Assembly: GCF_003012345.1 (NCBI RefSeq)
Contig: NZ_PVRV01000013.1
Span: 31,870 to 95,869, forward strand
DNA length: 64,000 bases
Direction of reading: 5' to 3'
Source: Phytohalomonas tamaricis
GTDB lineage: Bacteria; Pseudomonadota; Gammaproteobacteria; Pseudomonadales; Halomonadaceae
Below, piece after piece: positions 27,467 to 40,694 of this stretch (the first letter of the stretch is position 1; each line of letters opens with the position of its first letter). The notes under the pieces are model-generated. The model had not been told where the DNA came from and made no database searches. It worked only from the letters and a program-made list of their open reading frames with translations. Made by a program: the position numbers and the translations under genes.

Positions 27467-29089
27467 TTGTTGAGCGATGTACGTAACTATCGAGATGCGT
27501 TAATGGATTCAATAAAGAGCATGTCTATGGTGGCTCTTGCAAAGATGCGAAAGGCGGCGAAATCAGGTCGTCAGCGGTTGTTACGTCTATGGCCTGGAAC
27601 GGACAGGCCGCGTCGGCAGACACCGCCGCCAAGTCATGCACTCAGTGAAATAGCTACGGCAGCAACGCCGTTGGGCCACTGGACTGATAGCCGCTCACCG
27701 CATGGCGCCGATACCGGCTTCATGTTAATGACCAGAGGCGCCGAAGCTTTTGCGCTACGTGCCGAACTGGCCCAGCGCAGTACGCAAACACTCGATATTC
27801 AGACCTATATTTTTGAAGATGGGCTGACGTCACGGTTACTGCTTGATCACATGTTGGTAGCGGCTCAGCGCGGTGTGCGCGTTCGTTTTCTGATCGATGA
27901 CCTGACCATTGGCGATCAGCAAACCATGCTGGCAGCGCTAAACAGTCATCCCAATATCGAAGTGCGTGTGTTCAACCCTATTTTGTATGGGCGGCGTCAC
28001 ATTGCGACGCGCAGGATAATGCTGGTGCTCGGGTGCGTACGGCTACATCGACGTATGCATAACAAGTTGTGGATTGCCGATAACGCCATGGGCATTACCG
28101 GCGGCCGCAACCTAAGTGATGACTATTTCAGTGCCGATGCCGATCACGAATTTGCTGATCTTGATATCCTGGCAGCAGGACAAACGGTCTCCTCACTCTC
28201 GCAGAGTTTCGATGACTACTGGAACCACACGTTAGCAAAGTCGCTTGCCTGGTTTGAGTCTGCTGCCCATGACGCCTGGCAAGCACTGCGGGATACACTC
28301 AAACAGCAACTCGACCAGGAGCTCAGAGAGCGTGTTGATTACAGTGGGGCGCTTGATCAGCTAAATAGTCATGCCTTCGATGAGCTGGCGCAGCGGCTTT
28401 GTTGGGCAAAAGGAAGAGTTGTGTGGGATTCTCCCGACAAACTTATGACCTGGGGGCGCCCGGTTCACGAGCGTTTGTTGATCGATGAGATTGCTGTTGA
28501 GTTCTCACGCATAAAGCAGCGGCTATTCGCGATTTCCGGTTATTTCGTGCCTCGTCAGCTCAAATGTCTTGATATATCAGCGCTTCTTCAACGTGATGTT
28601 GAAGTGACGGTAGTCACGAATGCTCTTGAGGCGACCGATGTCGCGTTAGTGCATGGCGGATATGCGCCTTGCCGCGTGCCGCTGCTAAGTGAAGGAATCC
28701 AGCTTCATGAGTTGCGCAGCCAGCCGGCAAGCATGCGCAGGCGTTTGCCTCAGGCGCGTTCGACAAGCCTGCATGCCAAGGCGATAGCACTGGATAATGA
28801 TCGAGTCATTATCGGCTCATTCAATCTCGACCCGCGTTCGGTGTGGTGGAACAGCGAGGTGGCGCTTGTGGTCGAAAGCACAGAGCTTAATCAGCGCTTA
28901 TGTGAGCTCGGTTCCGCCGTCCTGGCGCCGGAGCGTAGCTATCGCGTTACCCTTGATGCTGACAATAAACTTCAATGGTTCACCCGTAAGGAGGGTCGGG
29001 ACTGTATCCTAGCCCGTGATCCGGGAAGTCGATGGCGACATCTGCAGGCCTGGGTGAGTGCCAAGGTGCACCTCTACAGTCTTCTCTAA
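27467..29089 (+). CDS. Phospholipase D/cardiolipin synthase-like protein (ClsC type)
   Basis: A 540-residue member of the PLD superfamily, with two HxK(x)4D motifs: HNKLWIAD followed by GGRNLSDDYF in the first half, and HAKAIALD followed by GSFNLDPRS in the second. The DIQTYIFEDGLTSRLLLDHM block and RLHRRMHNK resemble E. coli ClsC/YmdC, which makes cardiolipin from phosphatidylethanolamine and phosphatidylglycerol. No signal peptide is obvious. The start is uncertain: TTG at 27467 after AAAAGGAATC, or ATG at 27503. Confidence 0.75.
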   Translation: MLSDVRNYRDALMDSIKSMSMVALAKMRKAAKSGRQRLLRLWPGTDRPRRQTPPPSHALSEIATAATPLGHWTDSRSPHGADTGFMLMTRGAEAFALRAELAQRSTQTLDIQTYIFEDGLTSRLLLDHMLVAAQRGVRVRFLIDDLTIGDQQTMLAALNSHPNIEVRVFNPILYGRRHIATRRIMLVLGCVRLHRRMHNKLWIADNAMGITGGRNLSDDYFSADADHEFADLDILAAGQTVSSLSQSFDDYWNHTLAKSLAWFESAAHDAWQALRDTLKQQLDQELRERVDYSGALDQLNSHAFDELAQRLCWAKGRVVWDSPDKLMTWGRPVHERLLIDEIAVEFSRIKQRLFAISGYFVPRQLKCLDISALLQRDVEVTVVTNALEATDVALVHGGYAPCRVPLLSEGIQLHELRSQPASMRRRLPQARSTSLHAKAIALDNDRVIIGSFNLDPRSVWWNSEVALVVESTELNQRLCELGSAVLAPERSYRVTLDADNKLQWFTRKEGRDCILARDPGSRWRHLQAWVSAKVHLYSLL

Positions 29090-29206
29090 GGATTAAGGGG
29101 AAGTAAACTGTACGTGGTTTGGGAGCCTGCAGGCAGATGAGGGAGTCTGTTCGCAGGTCATTGCTGGATGCAAGCCGGAATGGCTGACACAGGGAGGTGG
29201 GAGGTG

Positions 29207-29899
29207 ATGATATGGTTGAGTCATTTATGGAATTGGATTCAGGAAAACGCCACGGTATTCAGTGGGCTGACTAGCGTAGGCATGCTATTGATCTGGGGTG
29301 TCTATCTTCAGCTGCTGCTGCATAATTTTCGGATGCAGCGGCGGCCGCAGATTATCATCAATCGTGGGCACGGCAGCGACGTCCATGCACGCTGTATTAT
29401 CAGCAACATGAGTGAGCAGGCTGTCTTTATTCAAACCATCCTTGTCCAGCTAGAAACATCAGCGGGTAATTTTATCAGTGATGTTACCGATACCACTGAT
29501 GAGCAAGGTAACCTCGCTAGCGGTGAGAGTCAGCCAGGCGAAATGCCTGAATCGAATTTGCTGAAGAAAATGACCCGACAGGGCCCCCTTCGGGCTGGTG
29601 AGTACATGGATGCCGGGTCGTTCAATGCCTTGATCCGCAAGGTGGATAAAGACAATAGCATCGGTGTCAATGATCACTGCCAGCCGATCGGCGATGTTCA
29701 ATTCAAGGCTCTGGAAGTTCGTTTGGTCATCGTGTTTGGCGCGGAGCGACGCCCCATCGGCGCGCGGCGTCGTTTCAAACTGGAGCGTTCCGAACAGGGC
29801 GAGAGCTATCTCGAGCCTGAGGTGTTATGGACACAGCAGTTGAGTTCGCGCCGCCAGCGTCGCGAGGTGCGTCGTTGGCAGCGCAATCTGATGTCATGA
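29207..29899 (+). CDS. Single-span membrane protein of unknown function
   Basis: A 230-residue protein. I choose the ATG at 29207 because GGGAGG sits about 9 bases upstream; the frame is open 13 codons further. A hydrophobic segment covers residues about 18-40, followed by a soluble domain with alternating beta-like stretches (IIINRGHGSDVHARCIISN, ALEVRLVIVFGAERR) and an Arg-rich tail (RRQRREVRRWQR). No family is recognised. It follows the phospholipase-D-like gene by 117 bases and may be co-transcribed with it. Confidence 0.6.
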   Translation: MIWLSHLWNWIQENATVFSGLTSVGMLLIWGVYLQLLLHNFRMQRRPQIIINRGHGSDVHARCIISNMSEQAVFIQTILVQLETSAGNFISDVTDTTDEQGNLASGESQPGEMPESNLLKKMTRQGPLRAGEYMDAGSFNALIRKVDKDNSIGVNDHCQPIGDVQFKALEVRLVIVFGAERRPIGARRRFKLERSEQGESYLEPEVLWTQQLSSRRQRREVRRWQRNLMS

Positions 29900-29946
29900 G
29901 TACAGCAGACATACGGTGAGGAAAAGATAAGCAGCAGTAACGATAA

Positions 29947-29986
29947 AACGAAAAACGCCCACTCGGTAAAACCGTAGTGGGCGTTT
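29947..29986. terminator. Terminator of tRNA-Pro, also facing the membrane protein gene
   Basis: AAAACGCCCACT and AGTGGGCGTTTT form a long stem with an inner ACGG/CCGT-like pairing. On the minus strand it is followed by TTTTT and another T-run, and lies 13 bases after the tRNA 3-prime end; on the plus strand it ends in TTTT, so it can serve both. Confidence 0.85.
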
Positions 29987-29998
29987 TGCGGTAATTCT

Positions 29999-30075
29999 TG
30001 GTCGGAATAGCAGGATTCGAACCTGCGACCTCTGCCTCCCGAAGGCAGCGCTCTACCAAGCTGAGCTATATTCCG
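29999..30075 (-). tRNA. tRNA-Pro (anticodon CGG)
   Basis: A complete 77-base cloverleaf with encoded CCA. Acceptor CGGAATA/TATTCCG with discriminator A; D stem GCTC/GAGC; anticodon stem CTGCC/GGCAG with loop TTCGGGA, giving anticodon CGG; T stem GCAGG/CCTGC with loop TTCGAAT. It reads CCG codons. It has its own promoter and terminator. Confidence 0.97.
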
Positions 30076-30114
30076 ATCGTCTGGCGCTGCTAAGCAGTGA
30101 CTCGACGGAGCGCA

Positions 30115-30142
30115 ATTATACGCAAGGCGTACGCTAATGCAA
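30115..30142 (-). promoter_or_regulatory. Sigma-70 promoter of tRNA-Pro
   Basis: On the minus strand TTGCAT, a 16-base spacer and a perfect TATAAT, followed by a GC-rich discriminator (GCGCTCCG) of the kind found at stringently controlled stable-RNA promoters. The tRNA begins about 40 bases downstream. Confidence 0.8.
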
Positions 30143-30165
30143 CCCTAGGCCCACATGGCCGGTAA

Positions 30166-31140
30166 TCAGGCCTGACGGTCGACCGCTTGACGAGCAAGCA
30201 ATGTCAAACTGTCGCGGTAGGGACTCTCGGGCAGTACCCTAAGCTCCTTTAACGCTTTGTCCGCCATGGCTTCGGCCTGGCGACGTGTGTATTCAAGCGC
30301 GCCAGACTCTTGCACGATCGCAAGGACTTTATCCAGATGCTCAAGGCCCCCTTGCTGGATTGCGGTACGGATCAGAGCGGCTTGTTCGGGAGTACCTGCC
30401 TGCATGGCATGAATCAGCGGTAGCGTGGGTTTGCCTTCGGCCAGATCGTCTCCGACGTTCTTGCCCATGGTTGAGGCATCACCCTGATAGTCGAGCAGGT
30501 CATCAATCAGCTGGAACGCCATACCCAGATAGCGGCCGTAAAGTTTTAGCGCTTCTTCTTGCGCCGGGGTTGCTCCAGCCAGTATGGCACCGGTGTGTGA
30601 AGACGCCTCGAACAGCATGGCTGTCTTGCCTTGAATGGTGTCGTAATAGGCCTGTTCATCAATATCGGCGTTGCCAATATTAGTCAGTTGGAGCACTTCG
30701 CCTTCGGCGATAACAGCAGTAGCTGCCGAAAGAATCTCCATGATCCTCATCGAGCCCACATCGACCATCATCTGGAACGAGCGTGAGTAAAGGAAATCGC
30801 CTACCAGCACCGAGGGGGCATTGCCCCAAGCGTTATTGGCCGTGGCTCGGCCGCGACGCAGTGCAGATTCATCGACCACGTCATCGTGCAGCAGCGTCGA
30901 GGTGTGCATGAACTCGATCAGGGCGGCAAGCGTGATATGTTTGTCCTCGGCATAGCCGAGTGAGCGAGCAGCAAGCAGCACCAGCAGCGGCCGCACACGT
31001 TTGCCGCCACTATCGACGATATAGTTGCCGATGGTCTGTACAAGAGGAACACGGGAGGCCAACCGGGCATGGATAGTACGGTCGACGGCGGCGAAATCGT
31101 CTGCCACCGGGGCATGGGTCGGCAATGCGTTAGGATGCAT
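30166..31140 (-). CDS. ispB: Octaprenyl diphosphate synthase (polyprenyl synthetase)
   Basis: A 324-residue trans-prenyltransferase that makes the side chain of ubiquinone/menaquinone. The first aspartate-rich motif is LLHDDVVDES, the second LIDDLLDYQGD; GKRVRPLLVLLAAR is the IPP-binding region. The divergent rplU-rpmA pair next door is the same as in E. coli. Chain length (C40 versus C45) cannot be read reliably from sequence. Confidence 0.93.
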   Translation of the reverse strand: MHPNALPTHAPVADDFAAVDRTIHARLASRVPLVQTIGNYIVDSGGKRVRPLLVLLAARSLGYAEDKHITLAALIEFMHTSTLLHDDVVDESALRRGRATANNAWGNAPSVLVGDFLYSRSFQMMVDVGSMRIMEILSAATAVIAEGEVLQLTNIGNADIDEQAYYDTIQGKTAMLFEASSHTGAILAGATPAQEEALKLYGRYLGMAFQLIDDLLDYQGDASTMGKNVGDDLAEGKPTLPLIHAMQAGTPEQAALIRTAIQQGGLEHLDKVLAIVQESGALEYTRRQAEAMADKALKELRVLPESPYRDSLTLLARQAVDRQA

Positions 31141-31243
31141 GACTCGGCTTATTCACCTGAAGGATTGGGCCGTGCGTTCGGGCCATGGTTTGCCGGTATG
31201 CTAGGCGCGCCCTGCGGGAGCGTCAAGGCACAGCGGGTAACGC

Positions 31244-31272
31244 TTGAGCATATCGTTATTGACAGTTATAAT
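31244..31272 (+). promoter_or_regulatory. Promoter of rplU-rpmA
   Basis: TTGAGC at 31244-31249, a 17-base spacer, and a perfect TATAAT at 31267-31272 followed by a GC-rich CCGCGCCC discriminator. Transcription would start near 31279, giving a leader of about 125 bases before rplU. Confidence 0.8.
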
Positions 31273-31403
31273 CCGCGCCCTTGAGGTTGCCGTGTGCGAT
31301 TTCTTTCTCATCGTGCTCCCTGTCAGATGGTTGCCAAGATAGGCGCCACTCGCAGCAGGTCAATCAAGCAGCGATTCAGATGAGCACTCCATTGGAGACC
31401 ATA

Positions 31404-31712
31404 ATGTACGCAGTTATCAAAAGCGGTGGCAAGCAGTACCGCGTTAAAGAAGGCCAGCGCATCAAGCTCGAGAAGCTGGAAGTTGCCACTGGCGACAGCG
31501 TCGAGTTCGATCAGGTATTAATGATCGGCGGCGATGAAGTTACAATCGGTGCGCCGCTCGTCGAAGGTGCCAAAGTGACTGCAGAAGTCGTGTCCCATGG
31601 CCGTGGCGACAAGGTGACGATCATCAAGTTCCGTCGCCGTAAGCATCACATGAAGCGTCAGGGCCACCGCCAGTGGTTCACTGAAGTCAAGATCACCGGG
31701 ATTTCCGCCTGA
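31404..31712 (+). CDS. rplU: 50S ribosomal protein L21 (bL21)
   Basis: A 102-residue protein starting [20 protein letters not shown], the invariant L21 start, at the ATG at 31404 with TTGGAGAC upstream; 41 further open codons upstream are not coding. It ends with [16 protein letters not shown], the rRNA-binding basic tail. Operon with rpmA. Confidence 0.96.
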   Translation: MYAVIKSGGKQYRVKEGQRIKLEKLEVATGDSVEFDQVLMIGGDEVTIGAPLVEGAKVTAEVVSHGRGDKVTIIKFRRRKHHMKRQGHRQWFTEVKITGISA

Positions 31713-31746
31713 GCGGATCATCCCCCAACGAGTGAGGTAATTTGCA

Positions 31747-32004
31747 ATGGCTCACAAGAAGGCGGCAGGTAGTACACGTAACGGTCGCGATTCGGAATCC
31801 AAACGCCTTGGTGTCAAGCTGTACGGTGGTCAGGTCGCTACGGCCGGCAACATCATCGTGCGTCAGCGTGGCACCAAGTTTCATGCGGGCACTGGTGTGG
31901 GCGTAGGCAAGGACTATACCTTGTTTGCTCTCAAGGACGGTCACGTCAAGTTTGAGACCAAAGGCCCGAAGCAGCGCAAGTTTGTCAGCATCGTTTCTGC
32001 CTGA
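31747..32004 (+). CDS. rpmA: 50S ribosomal protein L27 (bL27)
   Basis: An 85-residue protein starting [20 protein letters not shown]. Its N-terminal tail reaches the peptidyl-transferase centre; there is no Firmicute-type cleaved extension. GAGGTAATTTGCA precedes the start. Followed by a strong terminator. Confidence 0.97.
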   Translation: MAHKKAAGSTRNGRDSESKRLGVKLYGGQVATAGNIIVRQRGTKFHAGTGVGVGKDYTLFALKDGHVKFETKGPKQRKFVSIVSA

Positions 32005-32040
32005 GACGTTCGTTGTTACTTGCGACTGAGTGTCGTGTGA

Positions 32041-32070
32041 AAAGCCCCGCCAAAGGCGGGGCTTTTTTTG
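32041..32070 (+). terminator. Intrinsic terminator of rplU-rpmA
   Basis: AAAAGCCCCGCC, loop AAA, GGCGGGGCTTTTTTT: a classical GC stem with a seven-base T-run, 37 bases after rpmA. Confidence 0.93.
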
Positions 32071-32078
32071 TATCATGA

Positions 32079-33299
<1,221 letters not shown>

Positions 33300-33324
33300 C
33301 CGGCTGGCGTGAGGACGTGAGGCA

Positions 33325-34458
33325 ATGAACGGGCAAATTCCCGGGCGGGATGCGCTAATCCAGGCGCGACGCGTGGTAGTGAAGATTGGCAGTGCGCTGC
33401 TGACTAATGATGGGCGCGGTCTCGATAGCCAGGCGATTGGGCAGTGGGTTGATCAGTTGGCAACGCTTAAGTCGCGAGGCGTCGAGGTCGTGTTGGTCTC
33501 ATCCGGGGCGGTAGCTGAAGGCATGGCTCGGCTGGGGTGGCCGGTACGCCCCACCGAACTGCACGAATTGCAGGCGGCCGCGGCGGTAGGTCAGACTGGA
33601 CTGGTGCAGTGCTATGAAGATCATTTTGCTCGCTATGGACTGCGTACGGCGCAGATTCTTCTTACCCATGATGATCTTTCCAATCGCAAACGCTATCTCA
33701 ATGCGCGCTCGGCCTTGCGCACGCTGATCGATATGGATGTTGTCGCGATCGTCAATGAGAACGATACCGTGGTTACCGATGAAATCCGTTTTGGTGACAA
33801 CGATACGCTGGGCGCGCTGGTGGCCAATCTGCTTGAGGCTGACGCGCTGATTATCCTGACCGATCAGGAAGGTTTGTTCGATGCCGATCCTCGCAGTAAT
33901 CCTAACGCTACGCTGATTTCCGAGGGCGATGCGGATGATCCGCATCTGGCTGCCGTGGCCGGGGGCGGTGGCAAGCTGGGGCGTGGCGGGATGGCCACCA
34001 AGATACGTGCAGCTCGGCTGGCAGCACGCTCCGGCGCAGTAACTGCGATTGCAAGTGGTCGTCAGCCTGATGTGCTTACACGGTTGGCTGAAGGTGAACG
34101 TCTGGGAACATTGCTCCGGCCTGAGCATGCCCCGCTGGCCGCACGCAAGCGTTGGCTGGCGGGTCAGTTACAGGTGCGCGGTACGCTAGTGCTTGATGCG
34201 GGTGCCGTCAATGTACTGCGTCAGCATGGCTCGAGCCTGCTGCCTGTAGGGGTCAAGCGTCTTGAAGGTAGTTTCAAGCGCGGCGACATGGTGTTGTGCG
34301 TGGATGAGCAGGGCGAGCATGTTGCCAAAGGATTGATCAATTACGGCATCGACGATGCCCAACAGATTCTGGGTGTGGCCAGTCAGCACATAGAAGCACG
34401 GCTAGGGTATATCGAGGCTCCGGAGCTGATTCACCGCGACAATTTGGTTGTGCTGTAA
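33325..34458 (+). CDS. proB: Glutamate 5-kinase
   Basis: First step of proline synthesis: phosphorylates glutamate. The 377-residue protein combines an amino-acid-kinase domain ([16 protein letters not shown], the [21 protein letters not shown] loop and [18 protein letters not shown]) with a C-terminal PUA domain (residues about 280-360). Proline is the feedback inhibitor in most bacteria. proA is not adjacent, as is usual for this gene order. Confidence 0.95.
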   Translation: MNGQIPGRDALIQARRVVVKIGSALLTNDGRGLDSQAIGQWVDQLATLKSRGVEVVLVSSGAVAEGMARLGWPVRPTELHELQAAAAVGQTGLVQCYEDHFARYGLRTAQILLTHDDLSNRKRYLNARSALRTLIDMDVVAIVNENDTVVTDEIRFGDNDTLGALVANLLEADALIILTDQEGLFDADPRSNPNATLISEGDADDPHLAAVAGGGGKLGRGGMATKIRAARLAARSGAVTAIASGRQPDVLTRLAEGERLGTLLRPEHAPLAARKRWLAGQLQVRGTLVLDAGAVNVLRQHGSSLLPVGVKRLEGSFKRGDMVLCVDEQGEHVAKGLINYGIDDAQQILGVASQHIEARLGYIEAPELIHRDNLVVL

Positions 34459-34652
34459 GCAGGCGTGACTGCGAAACAGTAGTGTTTTATGCCCATCGCT
34501 GCTAAAATACTGCATCCTCTCAGACACGGCCCGTTGATCATTTTTGAACAATGGCCGGAAGTCGCTGATAAATCAGTGATTTCCATCAATGATTTTCATA
34601 TTTTAGACTTCTATTTGAAAATAGAACTGTCGAAGTCTCCAAGGAGTAGACG

Positions 34653-34919
34653 GTGGCGAATAGCAAACAAGCCCGTAAGCGTGCGCGTCAGTCAGAAGTG
34701 CGCCGCAAGCACAATGCGAGCCAGCGCTCCATGGTGCGTACCTATGTCAAGCGTGTCCTGAAAGCCATCCAGAGTGGTGACCACGCTCAGGCGATGACTG
34801 AGTTCAAGCAGGCTCAGCCGATCATCGATCGTATCGCTGACAAGGACATCATCGCCAAGAAGAAGGCTGCCCGTATCAAGAGCCGCCTGAATGCGCGAAT
34901 TAAGGTACTGGCTGCTTAA
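34653..34919 (+). CDS. rpsT: 30S ribosomal protein S20 (bS20)
   Basis: An 88-residue three-helix primary binding protein of 16S rRNA (MANSKQARKRARQSEVRRKH). It starts with GTG at 34653, 6 bases after AAGGAG; in E. coli rpsT also uses a non-ATG start (UUG), which is part of its autogenous control. A terminator follows directly. Confidence 0.96.
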   Translation: MANSKQARKRARQSEVRRKHNASQRSMVRTYVKRVLKAIQSGDHAQAMTEFKQAQPIIDRIADKDIIAKKKAARIKSRLNARIKVLAA

Positions 34920-34936
34920 AGCCGGCCCTTTGCTTG

Positions 34937-34962
34937 GAAAACCGGCTTCGGCCGGTTTTTTT
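34937..34962 (+). terminator. Intrinsic terminator of rpsT
   Basis: AAAACCGGC, loop TTCG-like, GCCGGTTTTTTT: stable stem plus a seven-base T-run, 18 bases after the stop codon. Confidence 0.92.
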
Positions 34963-35082
34963 GTAGCTGTCTTTTCCCTTTGGTTACCTTTCGGTGCCGG
35001 ATAATGCTACGCAGAATGGCCCTTGCTTTTGCAGATAAGGGGTAGGTTATTTGAACCGGCGCGTATTCGCTGAGGATGCAAG

Positions 35083-36639
35083 ATGAGTGAGGGTAAGGCA
35101 TCGGGAGGTCTGCTTCGCTCGGGACTTATCGTCAGTATCATGACGATGTTATCGCGTGTGCTGGGCTTGGCACGTGATGTCATCATCGCCACGCTGTTCG
35201 GAGCAGGCAGTGGCGCGGATGCATTTTTTATCGCATTTCGTATTCCCAATTTTTTGCGTCGGTTGTTTGCCGAGGGCGCATTTAATCAGGCATTTGTGCC
35301 GGTACTCTCGGAATACTCAAGCACGCGCGACAAGCATGAGACGCGTGCGCTGCTCGATGCGACGGCAGGCAGCCTTGGCTTGGTGCTGCTAGGTGTCACC
35401 ATCATCGCGGTACTGGCATCACCCTGGCTTGTGTGGGTATTTGCACCGGGCTTCCATGATGAAGGGGATGGCAAGCTTGCGCTAACCGCCGAGATGCTGC
35501 GCATTACGTTCCCCTACCTGTTGCTGATTTCGCTGACTGCCTTCGCGGGAAGTGTACTCAATACACACAATCGCTTTGCTATCCCGGCACTGACGCCGAT
35601 TTTTCTCAATCTATCGATGATTGGTGCGGCGTTGTGGCTGGCGCCACGTCTGGATACGCCCGCTATGGGGCTGGCGTGGGGCGTATTGATTGCCGGGTTC
35701 GTTCAGCTCGGCTTTCAACTGCCGTTTCTGGCTCGACTGGGTTTGATGCCGCGGCCCAAGCCCAACTTCAATCACCCCGGCGTGCGACGTATCTTACGGC
35801 TGATGCTGCCAGCGATTTTTGGTGTGTCGGTCTCACAGATCAACCTGCTGCTCGATACTATTCTGGCATCACTGCTGGCGGCGGGCAGTGTCTCATGGCT
35901 GTACTATTCTGACCGACTGGTTGAGTTGCCGCTGGGCATCTTCGGCATCGCAATTGGCACCGTGATCCTTCCGGCACTGTCACGGCAGCATGCCAAAGCG
36001 TCGAGCGAACATTTTGCACATATGCTTGATTGGGCGTTGCGTGCGGTATTGTTGATCAGTTTGCCCGCGGCACTGGCGATCATCGTATTGGCCGAGCCGC
36101 TACTGGTGACGCTGTTTCATTATGGGGCCATGACGGATCACGATATTGTGATGGCAGCGCGTAGCCTGCGTGCATTGGCATTTGGATTGATTGCCTTCAT
36201 GCTGATCAAGGTGCTGGCACCCGGTTATTATGCACGTCAGGATACCAAGACCCCGGTCAAGATCGGTATCGTCGCCATGGTCGCCAATATGGGGTTCAAT
36301 TTGGTACTTATCTGGCCGTTGGCCCATGCCGGGTTAGCGCTGGCAACGTCGCTGTCCGCTTATCTCAATGCGCTGCTGTTGGGCCTCGGGCTTTATCGTC
36401 AAGGCATATGGCGCTTCCAACCCGGGTGGGGGCGCTATGTGCTTCAGCTGGGAGGGGGATGCTTGCTGTTGGTGGCTGGCCTGCTGTGGTTATCTCCCGA
36501 TTGGCATCAATGGGTCGACTGGTCAATCACCCGGCGTGTCATAATGATGCTGGCGCTCGTGCTCGGCAGCGTTGCCCTTTATTTTGGCTGGCTGGCGGCA
36601 ACGGGGGTTAGGGTCAGACATTTTCGACTGAAGGGCTAG
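35083..36639 (+). CDS. murJ: Lipid II flippase MurJ
   Basis: A 518-residue MATE-like protein with about 14 hydrophobic segments that moves lipid II across the inner membrane for peptidoglycan synthesis. Typical segments are MLSRVLGLARDVIIATLFG at the N-terminus, FRIPNFLRRLFAEGAFNQAF, and the central NLLLDTILASLLAAGSVSWL. Position between rpsT and ribF is as in Pseudomonas. Length close to E. coli (511). Confidence 0.95.
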   Translation: MSEGKASGGLLRSGLIVSIMTMLSRVLGLARDVIIATLFGAGSGADAFFIAFRIPNFLRRLFAEGAFNQAFVPVLSEYSSTRDKHETRALLDATAGSLGLVLLGVTIIAVLASPWLVWVFAPGFHDEGDGKLALTAEMLRITFPYLLLISLTAFAGSVLNTHNRFAIPALTPIFLNLSMIGAALWLAPRLDTPAMGLAWGVLIAGFVQLGFQLPFLARLGLMPRPKPNFNHPGVRRILRLMLPAIFGVSVSQINLLLDTILASLLAAGSVSWLYYSDRLVELPLGIFGIAIGTVILPALSRQHAKASSEHFAHMLDWALRAVLLISLPAALAIIVLAEPLLVTLFHYGAMTDHDIVMAARSLRALAFGLIAFMLIKVLAPGYYARQDTKTPVKIGIVAMVANMGFNLVLIWPLAHAGLALATSLSAYLNALLLGLGLYRQGIWRFQPGWGRYVLQLGGGCLLLVAGLLWLSPDWHQWVDWSITRRVIMMLALVLGSVALYFGWLAATGVRVRHFRLKG

Positions 36640-36678
36640 CCGGTGAGCAGTGGGTTCGCAGTGACATTCGAGGCGTAG

Positions 36679-36707
36679 CTGTCAGCGCCAACGGGCTTGG
36701 TTATAAT
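36679..36707 (+). promoter_or_regulatory. Candidate promoter of ribF
   Basis: CTGTCA at 36679-36684, a 17-base spacer and a perfect TATAAT at 36702-36707; the ribF ATG follows 30 bases later. It would drive ribF-ileS-lspA-fkpB-ispH. Confidence 0.6.
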
Positions 36708-36737
36708 CAAGGGCTTTTATTGATGTTGGAACCGCGC

Positions 36738-37820
36738 ATGGAATTGATCAGAGGCTTGCATAATCTGCAGCCTCCTCATCGAGGAAGTGTTGCCACTATT
36801 GGCAACTTCGACGGTGTCCATCGTGGCCACCAGGCGATCCTCGATCAATTGCGAAGCCATGCCAATCTTCATGGACTGTCAGCTGTCGTGGTCATTTTCG
36901 AGCCTCAGCCGCGTGAATACTTTGCGGGTGACCAGGCGCCGCCGCGGTTGACTCGACTGGGCGATAAAGTGCGTCTATTGGCCCGCTATGGCGCTGATCG
37001 AGTGCTCTGTTTGCCCTTCAACCAGCGCCTGCGTGAGTTGTCCGGGCGAGAATTTATCGATCGCGTTCTGGTTCAGGGCCTCGGCGTCAAGCACTTGGTC
37101 GTTGGTGACGATTTCCGTTTCGGTTGTGACCGGGCCGGTGATTTTTCACTACTCAGGCAGGTCGGAGAGCTTGACGGCTTTGGTGTCGAGCATACCCGGA
37201 CCTTTACGCTGGATGGTGAGCGCGTATCGAGCTCACGTGTGCGGACATTGCTGGCATCTGGCAACTTCCGCCAGGCGGCGCGTCTGCTCGGACGTCCCTA
37301 TGCGCTGCATGGACGGGTCGTCAAGGACCGTCAGTTAGGCCGTACCATTGGTGTGCCGACCGCCAATGTGCCGCTGCTGCCCGGGGCGCTGGTCTTGAAG
37401 GGAGTTTATGCAGTAGCTACCCGGCTAGACGATGGACGCATATTGCCGGGGGTGGCGAACATTGGCTGGCGGCCCACCGTAGGGGCGACCCGACCGGTGC
37501 TTGAAGTGCATTTGCTTGATGCTGATGAAGCATTATATGGACGCCGTATTGACGTATGGCCCTGTGCGCGGCTGCGCGGTGAGATCGCTTTTAACGGTCT
37601 CGAGGCGCTGACGCGTCAGATTAAGCTCGATATTGTCCAAGCTCGTGACTATTTTCGGGCAGCGGACTTCCAGACAGTTCTTGCAAGAGGCCCCGTGACG
37701 AGCTTCCAGTCCGACCCGTCTGTTTTTCAAGACAATTTCTCTGCGGTTCATGACTCACTGCCCTTGGCGTCCGCGCCGTTGGCAGCGGATCATCCGCCAA
37801 CCGATCATGACGATGGCTGA
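36738..37820 (+). CDS. ribF: Bifunctional riboflavin kinase/FAD synthetase
   Basis: Makes FMN and FAD from riboflavin. The start is the ATG at 36738 (MELIRGLHNL); upstream in-frame codons are not conserved. The nucleotidyltransferase domain has ATIGNFDGVHRGHQAILDQL with the HxGH-like motif and SSSRVRTLLASG; the kinase domain has GRTIGVPTANVPLLPGAL and GVANIGWRPTVG. The 360-residue protein has a Ser/Pro/Asp-rich extension of about 50 residues past the usual end (near 310), of unknown use. ileS follows after 10 bases. Confidence 0.94.
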   Translation: MELIRGLHNLQPPHRGSVATIGNFDGVHRGHQAILDQLRSHANLHGLSAVVVIFEPQPREYFAGDQAPPRLTRLGDKVRLLARYGADRVLCLPFNQRLRELSGREFIDRVLVQGLGVKHLVVGDDFRFGCDRAGDFSLLRQVGELDGFGVEHTRTFTLDGERVSSSRVRTLLASGNFRQAARLLGRPYALHGRVVKDRQLGRTIGVPTANVPLLPGALVLKGVYAVATRLDDGRILPGVANIGWRPTVGATRPVLEVHLLDADEALYGRRIDVWPCARLRGEIAFNGLEALTRQIKLDIVQARDYFRAADFQTVLARGPVTSFQSDPSVFQDNFSAVHDSLPLASAPLAADHPPTDHDDG

Positions 37821-37830
37821 CCTCTAGGCT

Positions 37831-40662
<2,832 letters not shown>

Positions 40663-40694
40663 GCCAACGCTAGAAAGTGTCGTGAGGGAATGCA

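Noticed and set aside
34489..34761. 90-codon frame across the proB-rpsT gap
   Set aside because: It overlaps rpsT in another frame and has no ribosome-binding site; the rpsT GTG start with AAGGAG explains the region.
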